Assembly (NCBI GenBank): GCA_947095535.1
Contig: OX352774.1
Location: forward strand, 210,850,965-210,914,964
DNA from: Poecilobothrus nobilitatus
Lineage: Eukaryota > Arthropoda > Insecta > Diptera > Dolichopodidae
Direction: 5' to 3'
Length of the DNA stretch: 64,000 bases
Part shown: piece by piece, positions 31,877-44,500 of the stretch
Position numbering within the stretch: the stretch's first letter is position 1
Layout of the letters: the number at the start of each line of letters is the position of its first letter
Notes under the pieces: generated by a model
Databases searched by the model: none
What the model saw: the letters and a program-made list of their open reading frames with translations, nothing else
Told to the model about the DNA's origin: nothing
Translations under genes and position numbers: made by a program

Positions 31877-34800
31877 TCTTATATGAATAACCAAAAATAA
31901 TTTTAAAGAAATTAAAGTTTTCTATCTTCTATTTCTGTTTTTTTTTTTTTTTTTTTGTAAAATTTTAATTCAATTGAAATTACCATTAAATTATATGTAA
32001 AAATTCTATAGATTTTAAAATGAATTAAATTATTTTCTTTTTCTTTTTTTTTTTTTTTGTTGCAAAAAGATGAAATATTTTAATTTTTACAACCGTACAT
32101 TACACTAAAAATCAAGGAAATAACACACACAACTTGCTTTCAGAGAGTGCAAGAACTAAATGAAGAATAAAATACTTTCGTACTATTTTCTCGTATGATT
32201 CTCCAATAAAATACAAAAAAAAAATAATAAAAATGAACTAAAATGAAATGAATTTTCCTGTTTTTTACTAGGACGTCAAAGGAGGGAGTTATGCAAGAAA
32301 AAAAAAAAAAATTTAATATGAAAAATAAAAAAAAAACCAAAAATTAAATTCATTGCACATCTATGTACTATTTTTTTTTTTTTTTTTTTTCATTATTTTA
32401 TTACAAATAATACCACCGGACCTCTATATATACATATATATTATTTAAAATACATAGTTTTCATGTACATTATATACATAAATTGCTTCGTTAATATAAA
32501 GTATGATTGGAAATCTTCTTAATTTTTTAGCAAAATTGTTAAAAAAAAAAAAAAACTTTAAAATACCTATTCGAATATGTATGTGCATTTTACAATCCTA
32601 GATTTTAATGGTAAAAAAAGAAATTATTATAAAATTGAAGTTTTTGAATCAATTCAATTTGTTTCACTTTTAGTCTTTAAGAGTTACAGACTTTTTAAAA
32701 ATTTTGTTCGCAAAACAAATAAAAAAAAAAACAATTTTTTTTGTTAACAGATATAAAACTGTATAAGAATGGCACGAGATCTAATATAACGATAAAACCA
32801 CAAAAATTTTATTAAAGCTCAAAAAGTTAAGTTGCTAAACACTAAATAATTTAACGACTAACAAAAATGATCAGTCAGACAAAAATGATCATGATCAGAC
32901 AATTAAGTGAACAAAATCTGAAATGAAATATCAGTTACATAAAGATGTATATCTTGTAACAAAAACTATACTAAAAACATTTTTGGGTGATTGAAATGAT
33001 GCAATTAATTCATTATATTTGCATTGGGTCACATGCAAGTGCATAAAATATAACGCTTATAATATAGAAACAAATTTATTTAAATATGACATGTTTATCC
33101 CAGAGAGGGATAAAAAAATAAATAAAAATCACTACTTACTGTTGGTTAAATTAATAGAATAAGTAGAAAATTGATCTAGTAATATAATAAGTTAGTTGTA
33201 AGGTGTAGGTAAAATTAGTCTTGAGTTTTATAAAATAAATATAAATAATTTTTGGTTTTTTAAATTTTTCCAAAATAAAGAAACTAATAAAAATGTTCTA
33301 AGAAACTAACTAAAAAAATATAGATAGGTAAGTACTAAATAATAAAATAAAGTTTTAAGATTTAGTTATTAATTCATAAACAATTTATTCTGCAATAAAT
33401 TTATTTTGTTATACCTACCAATTGCTAAAATTTTATTGTTCGTTCTTAAACGGTATAAAAGTTTTGTAAAAACACTGACGAACAAACGAACGAACAGAGT
33501 GGAATTAATAAGAACATTTTTATTTATTCTCAATAGTAGATACTTTACACTTTTTGAAGCTGTTTTAATTACTAGAATTTTATTTAACCCTTCTACAAAA
33601 TTCAAAGTAAATTTTTACAATAGACTATGATAAATGTTTTCAACAGTTCATCCAAAATTCAGAAATATAATTTCTTTTGTCAAATGCACAACACAAATTA
33701 CCAAATAACAACACATTAACTGTTTTACACTATAATCCTTTTGTTTTTTTTTTTTTAATTTTAAACATATGTTTCTAAACTATAGTTAGATACTTTTAAA
33801 ATTAAATCATTGAACAAAACAAGAATATTACTAAAATATACTTAATTATTTTTTTTTTCTTCAAGAATAGAACTAAGTGGTACATGCTTTTTTTTTTAAT
33901 ACTAAACCTAACAAAAGTGAAGAAAAATTTCATTCATAGTTATACCAGTATACATATATGTACATATGTTATACATAATATGTTTGTAGCATTGTTCATT
34001 ATATACAATTCCAAAAATTATGCAATGTAGAATTATTGCACATGGACATAATATTTTTATACGTACATAGGCCTGATGCCATTTATACTGATGTCGCGTC
34101 ACATTCATAAAAAGGAAAACAAAAGCAGTAGTTCGTCGTCTTTATGTCTCTTTTCAATAATTTCCCCTAAAAAATAAAAAGAAATATATAGAAGAATAGT
34201 AAATTGAGAGGTAAATTTAAAAAAAATCTAAAAAAAGGATTCTTTTACTCATATTGCACTTGTTTCTATTTGAAAATATCTTTCCATGTATGTATGTAGT
34301 TGATAATATTTATAGGTACTCACTCCTATTCTTTACAATTTTACACTTAAAATTTATATATGTATACAGTCTCAGAGAGTAGCACAGCAGCTAGGTAATA
34401 GATATTCACAGTTTTAATAGTTCATTTTTATTTTTTTCTTACAATTTTCCTATTCACCTTTCTTCCTTTTTGCTATATCTCAAGTCTGGTTTTCTGTGTC
34501 AAAGACCACTGAACTTTTAAATATTTATCTCTAAGTATATTAAAACGAATATTTACGTATATGTGTGAGTAAATCGAAAATATATTTTAAAAAATATAAT
34601 ATGATATAATATATAAACAAGTTATGTTTGTCTATGACAGGCAGTCTGGAAAAATATCAGTAAAAAATTATACTGGAAATCCAATGTTTGAGATAAAAAA
34701 AAAACTTAGAAATATTTTTAATGAAAATTTTTTTAAAATATGTATGTATGTATGTATATGTATATGTATTTTATTAGGTAAGATTTTAAACAAGAAAAAA

Positions 34801-37800
34801 TTCAAAATTCTACAAACCTAATAATAGTAATATTCTTTTTACAGCTTTATGAAGCATAGCTTAACAAAATATTTAAATAAAAATTGAAATTTTACAGAAA
34901 TTTCACCCAAAATGAAATCATTATCATTTTTGTTTTATATAAATAGTACCTTTTTAATAATTTTATCAGTGTACATCTTGGTTTGTTTTTGTTTTATTTA
35001 TTTTTTTTTTTTTTGAAGTAACATAGATTAAATTAAATTTTAATAATAATAATAATAATAACATCTTATATCATTAAAACCGTTTTATGTCTGATTTCTG
35101 AAGCATTATAGTGCGCAAATAATGAAATTAGGGTATCAATCAAAAGTAAGCTGATTTAGTAAACACTGCAGAAAAGTAATTCCAATTTTCAATATTCTAA
35201 TTTTTAACTACGTTCAGAAAATTTTTTTCGCAAATTAAATTTTTTTAAACTAATGTACATACATATATGTATGTAACTGAGATTCAATAATTTAATCCAT
35301 TGTTTAAAAATAGATTTATTGTTTAAAGTAATTTCTATGCTTTTGGATAATATCTACCAAAGATAATCTATTTAAATGATATACCACAATCTACCTATTA
35401 ATAAAAATCTTAAATATTAAGTCCAATTTCATAATACATATTATGTAGTTTAATAAATTTTAAATTTTGTTTAAATTAAAATATTAAAGTTATCTTGTTA
35501 TAAGGTGCATAGGTAGGTAGGTATGTATGAATAATTTTAAGTAAATTATTCTAACCTAAAATTAAATCAAAATAAAAATGTCCTTTATAAAATATAAACA
35601 ATAGGACAATGACCTTGAATAATAACGGTTTCTTAACATAGTAGTTTTTTTTAATGATTACGATAATTTGTAAAATGACTTACCTAAAAGAAAAAAACTA
35701 AAGCAATTTAAAAAAATTTGTTTTTTTTTTGTACTTACCTTACCTATCAAAATGCAAAAAAGAAATAATCCTTCCATGCATTATACCGCCAATATTTGGA
35801 TAACACCTAACAATATATAATTTCAAATGTCCAGCAGAACGAAATTTTTTTCTTCGAATATACAAAAAGTTTTTTGTACCAATTAAATATATTTGCATTT
35901 GAAAATAATTTTTTAATAAGCTTTTTAAGATATTTTTACAAATTTTAACTTTTAAAAGCACTTTTTCAGTTTAGAATGAACCAAAATGGTAGAATTGTAG
36001 AATACACTCGACTAAAATTTTTTTTTAATATTCTTTAGGGTCTTTTTCAAATTCATAAAATTTTCTTAATTAAATTCAATTTTGTATTAATACATTTTTC
36101 TATTCATCCAACTTTTTTGAACAATAAAATATTAAATAAGTTTTTTTTTTAAATTTTTTATACTATAATTTTTAACTGATTTTACCGAGAGTGAAGAAGC
36201 AGTAAGCACAATAATATCGAAAATGCAATATGGTGAAGTGAAACAAAAACAATTTTTTTTTGAAACGGTAATGATTTTGACGCCATACAGTCTAATAGTT
36301 AAGTACTGAGATTTTCCGGCTCTTTACCTAGTTGTTAGTAGTACTTCTATAAAGGTAAAACTGTATTATCGATAATTAAAATACGCGACTTTTGGTAAAA
36401 ATTATTTCTTGTCGAAAGTAAACATTTTAACAAAAAACCTTCAAATATGTAATTTTAAGTGAATGTCAGTAATAAAATAAACGAATAATATCCTATAAAC
36501 GAATCCAAAAAACGAATAATATCCTATGAATGATCATGATTTAAAAATATATAATTTAATTATCTACATAAAAAAAACGCGTAGAATTTAATTTACTTTT
36601 AATTTGATATTGTGTTTGTACTTTGTATTGCTTTGTATGATCATTATCATTTGAAATTTTAAAAATGGTAAAAATATGTCGAAATGTCATATTCAAAATT
36701 GATGTTTATTAGCGAACTCTTCTGGAAATTTATTAAACTTATTTGGTTTTAAAGCAGGATTTTCTCATACAAATTGTTTTAGTTCGTACAACTTGTTTCG
36801 ACGAATCAGAATTTTTTATTTTTCCACCTGTGAAATCAGTCAATGAAAATTTTCATTTGTGAATTTGTTCGAACTTCAAACACTACAACCAAAACGTTGT
36901 TAAAAATATACATTTTTTTGCATTACTTAAATTAAATTTTTTATTAAATTAGTAAAAAGGAATTAAAACATAACAATTTGTTTGTATTAATATATCATTT
37001 ATTGTTTTTTTTTTTTTTTTGTAATATTTTCAAAATTTTTTCTACTACCTTCATTAATAGTTTATGTATATAAGATGTATATAACTTTATGGATTTCTTT
37101 TTTCATATGCTTATAAATATAATGGATTTTTTTAAAATATATAAGTTATAATAATGTATATATGTATAAATATATACGAATATATGTACATTTATAAATA
37201 ATATTAATGAATATATATAAATGAATAGTTTTCAGTTTTTTTTTTTTTTTTATTTATTCTTATGAACATAAGTTTTTTTTTTTCATTTTTAAATTAATTT
37301 TTTGCTTTTTTATACTAATAAATGGTACATAAATATAACTATCAATATATATAAGATATTTATTTACACAAAATACATATGATTTAATTTTTTATTTTTT
37401 TTATTTTAAAGTTATATTTTAGGTATTAATTAAGAATTTAGTTTTTTTTTTTATATTGTTGTCATTTATAATTTTAACTTGTTGTCTTGTTTGTCTTTTA
37501 CATTTTTTTTTTTAAAGGTGTTTATTTACAAATAGTACACAGTAGTTTTAATATGGTTCCATTTTTGTGTTTGTTTCAAAATAAGCCTTACATAACAATT
37601 AAATTTTGATGACGTCTGGTTTCGTATTATTTAAATTTTAATAACTTATGTAAAATATTTTCTTTATTTTATTCCTCCCAAAACATTGCGATGTATTTTT
37701 ATTTTAAATCATTATTATTTTACTTTATTTTAATTTTTTTTATTTATTTTTTTATTTTTTTTGTTCCTTAAAGTTATTATAAAATATGAAGTGTATCTGT

Positions 37801-40800
37801 TTATGAATATATATAATAAATTTATTTTTATGGAATAATTGTTTAATTTTTATCATTTTGTTCCGCTTAAAAATTTTTTTTTATTTTTCTTTATTATAAA
37901 CATATTTGAAATATAGTTTTAATAAATTAATAATCAAAATTGTAAGAAAACAAATATTATAAAATGTAAAGTCAATTGATAATCGTTATTTTAAAAATCG
38001 TTATAAACAACAAACAAACATTTCTCGATTACAGGATTATGAATGTTAAATTTTTAAGTGTCAGCTATCAATCAATTTCAGTTTAACTTGTTTTACCTGA
38101 ACCAAAATTATTATAACGCAATAAACTTATATGGTTTGAAAAATTACTTGCATTGTTGTATGCAGTGGATAATTGAACGTTGTTTTCATTTATACTATAA
38201 GTTTTTCTCAACTGCATACATAATTTTGTACATGCATTCACACCATAAGTCTGCACATGCAATTTCACCATAAAAAGATCTGAAAAGGTAATTTACCTTG
38301 GATTGTTTTGACATTTGTAATTTTTCAAATGGAATTAATTTTAAATTTTAACAATAAAAATAAATGGAGAAAATTAATTATAATTATTGAATATAAACAC
38401 ATGAATATCTTATTGAGACTAGCACTAGGAAAATTAAATAAAGAAATTTAATTATTAAATAAAATATTTTAATAATTATGTATATTAATATAGAAAATTT
38501 TGTTTGTACATACATACCTACATTAGAAATTACAATATGTATTATCAATCAAGTGCAGAAAATAATTGTTTACCTATACATTTATTATTCAAATATTATT
38601 CAAAAACCAGTATTAAGTATTGTCCTTTACAGATTATTAAAACAAAAAAATGTAATATGTGATTAAAATATTGATCATTAATCTATTAATACCATATCAT
38701 TTTATGTATGTAATATTGATGATCCCCAAAAAAGCATACTTATATTAAATGTATAAATATATAATATTTTTATATTGCAAGTATCTAAATATATATAATT
38801 TAATTATACATATATAAATATAAATTAAAAAGATTTTTTGTTACCTAAATGAAAACAGTAATTTACAAAGATTTACCTAAATTATTCTAAAATTACGTTT
38901 TTTTTTTTCTTTAAATTTTATTTATAAATATTTTTTTCTTTGAATTGAAATTAAAACGTAAAAAATATTACATTTAACAGATTTTTAATTTACTGATATA
39001 ATAATAAATACATATTTAGTAATTGAAAAAAAAAAATCTACACTAATGGTGAAATGTGTATAAATTTTGTTTACTTTTATTATTAAAATTTGTTTATAAA
39101 TTATTTTTTTGATTTTAACGTTTTTTGTTTTTAAATTTTTTTTTTTTTTAAATGCATTTTAATGTAAGTATAAGACCCTAAATACATGTATGATTTTTAT
39201 TTTGATTTAAAAAAATTTTTTTTTTTGAAATACGCATCCTTTTTTTTTCTCTAAAATAAAAAAATTCAACTTTTTTTAGTTCAAAAAATTGAATGTTTTA
39301 ATTTTTTTTTTTGTATTATATTTTTATAATAATAAATATTTATTGATATATTTTCGTATTTATAATTATAATAATATTATTAATTTTAATATTTAAAAAA
39401 ATATACACTCACGTATAATAAAATTAACATAAAAAATTATCTAAAATAAATTACAAAATCGGGGAATATTAAAAATTACCCTAATTTGAACTGTAGTTGA
39501 AAAAAAAAAAAAAAAAGTACATATATAATTTTAATTAACCAAACAATAATAATCATTATTAGATTATTATCATAAAATCGCCCCAAAAAAAGGCACTCAC
39601 AAGCAAAATCTAATAATTGATTTTACTTTTCAAATAGATTTGCATTGCATATTTTATCAGCGGATTTTTTTTTATTAAATTTTTATTTTTTTTCGTATTA
39701 TCACTTTTTGGTAGAGTTTTTTTATTATGGGAGTTTTTCTGTTATTTGAAAAAAAAAAATATGGTTAACAAAAAATTTAGTAAAAGGGAAAAAGAGAAAT
39801 TCTAAATGTTTACTTATTAAATTTTATCTAAAATCAATATAAAAAAAAAAAAAAAATTTAGTATTATTTTTATATGTAGAAAAATATATACATGTGTCAG
39901 ATATATTGAAGATTTCAAAGTCCTTGTTTGTTAAAAATTCCAGTCTTAAAATTTCCCAATTAAAAAATTGAATTTAATTTTCTAAATTCAATTTTTGTTT
40001 TTTTAAACATGTTCTTCTTTAATTTACAATTTACCATAGAATTTAAAGATAATAATACTATATACTATCATAATATTGATATTTTGATTTGTTTACCAAA
40101 ATTTAACTTATTTCACAAATTGGGTTGAAATGGAACCTGTAAAATGAATGGATTTAGTGGTAATTTTTTAGATAAAAAAAAGGGGGGCTGACACTAAATA
40201 GTAAAATGACAAAGTAAAATTCATTGTTTTTTTTTTTATCAATTTAAAGTTTAAGTAAATTTTATAAGAAAATATAATTTAAAATATAAAATAAAAAAAA
40301 AATAAATGTTACTCCTATTTATTTATTTTAAATTCTTTAATTCTCGTGAAAATTCAAATTTATTTTAAGCATACCATGGGTTCGGTAATTTTATATTTGT
40401 TGTTTTTTTTTTCTTATTTTTTTTTTTTTTTTGTTAATTACTTTTATTTCAAATTCTATTAAGGCAATTCCAAGGCTATTGCATAAAAAAAAACTAATCC
40501 AAAAAAAGAGTGTTATTGCTATTTAGAATTCTATTAATCGTGTCAAGTTGTAATTTCTATTTAAATCGTATCAAGTTCATATGTAAATAAATCTATTTAT
40601 TTAATTTAATAATTTTCATTTTTATATCATAGAATAAAATTAATTAATTAAATAGATTTATAAGTTAAGAATTATTAAAGAAATATATATTTTTTTTTTT
40701 TTTTTCGTAATGCTGAAGAATGTCATAACTAATACATAATTAATAATAAAATTAATAAAACAAAAACAAAATAAATAAAAGGATTTTTAAAGGCCAGAAA

Positions 40801-43800
40801 CTAGAATGTATAGCATGTAGTATAAAATTCAAAATGTAGAATAATACGAAGACAATATTAACTATATAATAATAGTGAATAGGTGCGGCGAATCTATTAA
40901 ATTTTGTTTTTTATAACTTAAAATTGTTTATTGATTTTAAAAATGTATTATATTGCAAAAAAAAATCAATATAATATTAAGATTTTTATTTTTAATATAT
41001 TTATATATTGTATTAAAAATTTTTTTTTTACTTATTTCATTATAGAAATGGTAATATACAAAATTAGTTATCAGACTTTTTTGTAGGATAACAATTTCAA
41101 TCAATCTAAATTATATGAGTTTCTTTACTGTACAGATACAGTTTATTTACTGTAAAATGAAACTTTCATATTTATAGGAAAATAATATTTATGGATTCAA
41201 CTCTTTAACTTTTCTACTTATATTGCATACTACAGCTGCACATTATTTTTTTTATTTTGAACATAATTTTTTTTTTTTTTAAATAAGACCAAAAAAAAAA
41301 CTAACAAAAGAAAAATAATAAATAAAAACCAATTTTTTTTTTTTTTTTTTTTGATATAACACACTATTTTTTAATTTAAATTTTTCTGTTCAAACTTAAA
41401 AAATTAACATAAAGAGAAAAAAAAAAAATAATGATATAATAATAATAATAATTACAGTAACTCCACAGAACTTAATAAAAAAAAAAAAAATTTTTTTTTT
41501 CTTTATAATTTTTAATAATAATAATATAATAATAATAGTAATAAAGTATGTAATTATAATTATTGTTGTTTTTGTGTTTTATTTTTATTTTTTTTTTTTA
41601 CAGAGTAATTTTATTTAACATCCTAATAATTAATTAATATAAATTATTTTAATTCATTTTTTTTTTCTGGTTTTTCTTTGTTTTGCTTTATATAAACGAA
41701 ATGGTATATATTTTAAGTTTTTTTTTTTTTTTTTTTTAAATAATAGTTTTTTTTTTTAATAAATTTTTATTTTTTTTATATTTATTATTTGTTTTTTAAT
41801 TAAAAACTATTTAAATACATAACTTAATTGCAATTTATTTTAAATTAATTAAAAATTTAATATTTATAATATAGTAAAATAAAAAATCAAAAATAAAAGA
41901 AAAAATGTACATGTTTTTATATGAATATATATATACATTTTTCTAATTAAAAAAAAAAAATATATTATAATAAATTGGATAAAATTTTTTAAATTTTGCA
42001 ATAATAATTATTAACAAATTTCTTTATTTTTCTTTCTATTAAATTAAAATATAAAATTTTTAATTTTTTATTAATCTAATTTTTTTTTTTTTTTTTGTTT
42101 TATCTGTTTGTTTATTTTTATACAATAAATTTCTTTTTTTATACACATATTTTTTTTTTTTTTTTTGAATTAAAATTTTTTGACAAGCACATCAAACATT
42201 TTTAATAAAAAAAAAAAAAAAAAATATTTGACATTTTATGGTGCAGAATGATGAAAATTTATAAAATAAAAAGTAGAAAAAAAAAAAATCATAAAGACAA
42301 TTGAAAAGTCTTTTGTGTTGATTTAGTTAATTTTCATTTTTTTTTATTTTTAAGAAATGTTTTAAATTTATAAGCAATCAATGGAATGCTTTTTTCATAT
42401 TTAAACCATTACAAACAAAAATTATTGTTTTTAAAAACCAGATCTTAAAACTTTTCTTAAACCTGATACACCATATTTAAAAATGAAAGTGAAAATAAAT
42501 CCACTTTTTTTTATTTTTACACAATTTTCGTATAATATAAAAAATGCATTCTTTTTTTTTTTTTTTTTTTTTTTTTTGTAGAAATGTTTTAGATTAAATT
42601 TTAATTTATTTATCATTTAGTATGGATATTGGTATTCCATTTTACTATTTGCATATCGTTGCATTTTATGTAGTAATTTTAAATTATATGCACTTATTTA
42701 AAAAAATAAAAAAAAAATTAAAATTATATTTTCTTTTTTTTTTTTTTTTTTTGTATAATGAACATATAGACAACTTTTGGCAGTTTTTAAGAAAGATCTA
42801 TCTTATAATAAACCGGAAAACAAAATTCCAAACTTAAAAGAAATATAAATTCTGATATTTAAGATGAAACTTTTAAAGTAAATATAGTTAAGCAATAAAT
42901 AAACACAATTAATAAATTTCAATGTTTTTTTTTTGTTTTTTTGACCCGAATTAAAAACAAAAGATTTTAATTGTTTGTAAATGGATCTTATTATCAATGG
43001 ATTCAAAAAAATATACTGGAAATTGCTTTTAAAAAAAAGGTACGCAATTTTTTTTCCTTTTTAATAATAAATATATATGTATATGTACACCTTACAAGAA
43101 AATAATAAATTTTATGCGATTTTCAAATTTTATTAGTTATCAATTTATAGATATAAAATGCTTATTTTAAGTTAACGAAGTAAAAAAAAGTAACTGAGGA
43201 AAAGAATTGTCAAAATGTAAAAAAACAAAAACAAACTGTTTCATCATTGTAATATATGTGAATGGTCAATAAATATATTGAAATATTAAACAAATTAAAA
43301 ATAATAAATTCGTTTAAAATTCTTAAACTATCAAGGGTTATTATCTTTTAAAGTGCAAAGTTGTTAGAAATAATATAAAATTATTAGGTCCTTTTTTTTA
43401 TTTATGTAACAAATTTAAAAGTTAAAGTTCATAGAAAATTTGTAAGTTTAATTACGTTGCTTTAATTTGCGTTGTATTTTTAAGTAGGCCCAATCAATTG
43501 ATAAAAGTAAATAAATCTATATTGCTTAAACTTTTTTTGTTTTTTATTTTTTTTTTGTACTACTTTCTTTAAAAGTTTCTGTCTTTTGGTTTTTTATTCT
43601 TCATATTATTAATTTTTGAATATTAACAACAACAAAAAACAAATACATATATTTAAATGAACGATTATGAAAAATTATAAAACAAAATCAATATAAGTTA
43701 TTGTTATAATATATATTATAATATTATATCTTAATATTTCATTTACATGAATATCTAATATTATTATATAGCTCTATATAGATTTATAGTATCTATAGTA

Positions 43801-43879
43801 TTATAAAATGTGAATTCTTCATATTATTTAGTAAAACCTTAAAAAAAGTATAATATATATGAAAATTAATTTTAAAATT
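29035..43879. other. Long gene-poor AT-rich interval
   Basis: No coding gene is supported. Visible items: (TA)n and TATG-type tracts (30625-30650, 31848-31876, 34740-34768), (TAA)n at 35043-35061, a TATAAAAG word at 33454 flanked by GTTCGTTC and GAACGAAC, a tRNA-A-box-like CAGTCTAATAGTTAAG near 36287-36302, and an inverted GTATGCAGT/ACTGCATAC pair at 38158-38219. Long-range enhancers or leader exons of Rbp9, and the 3' UTR of lilli at the right side, could be hidden here. Confidence 0.5.
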
Positions 43880-43894
43880 AGGTTTAATGTTCAT

Positions 43895-44500
43895 CTGAAC
43901 AAGAGAATGATTTTGAAATTAAACGTTTTAGAAGTGATAACGCTGTTACGCTGTAATATGTTTCATCTGATTTTAAGAAATATTTCAAAATGAATGGAAA
44001 TGTATATTAGTTTGCTGTAGAATATTGTTCGCAGCAGTATGAAATAGCTAAAAGGGCTAATGAAATTTTTTTTAGATATTTTCAGTTGCATATTGATCGA
44101 ATCAAATCTCTCAAATACAGCAATCAATATCCATAAACATGCATTCTACTAAAATTATGAATAATATAGCTCCTTTATGAAAGCCAAATGTTTACATTAA
44201 AGTTTAACTGAATTTGGTTTAGAAAAATATTTAAATTAAATTTTAAAACAAAAATGGTTGAAGAAAGCCAAATGTTAAATTTTTCATATCACTTGGAGCG
44301 AAAGTAGTAAATTATGCGGAAGTCCACAACATATCAATATAAAATAGCATTTTAATGTAGCGAAAAATACAAAATGAAAAAAAGATCGAAATCAAATACA
44401 TTGTAACAGATTACATAATTGATGATGTTTTGACCAAAGCTCTCAATAGAGTAAAAAAAACAATAATTCCATCAAAATGATAAATTTATAAAGTACATTG
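43895..44500 (+). mobile_element. Ty1/copia retrotransposon remnant (integrase and RNase H pieces)
   Basis: Plus strand. From about 43905 a broken frame reads FEIKRFRSDNA, YVSSDFKKYFKMNG and YCSQQYEIAKRAN, matching the copia integrase core (RSDNG, FxxyxxxNG, SQQNGxAERaNR). After a deletion, 44310-44455 carries the C-terminal RNase H end: HINIK.HF.VAKNT, then IEIKYIVTDYIIDDVLTKALNR, matching the family motif YvxTxxxiADilTKaL. Several stops interrupt both parts and the reverse transcriptase segment is missing. What follows (44510-44710) may be a decayed 3' LTR with an AATAAATAAA word near 44699, but no second LTR is available for comparison. Confidence 0.82.

Noticed and set aside
35740..35961. 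Minus-strand 73-codon frame ending at a GTAAGG donor-like site
   Set aside because: No recognisable family, no good acceptor on the other side, and a single donor match means little in AT-rich DNA.
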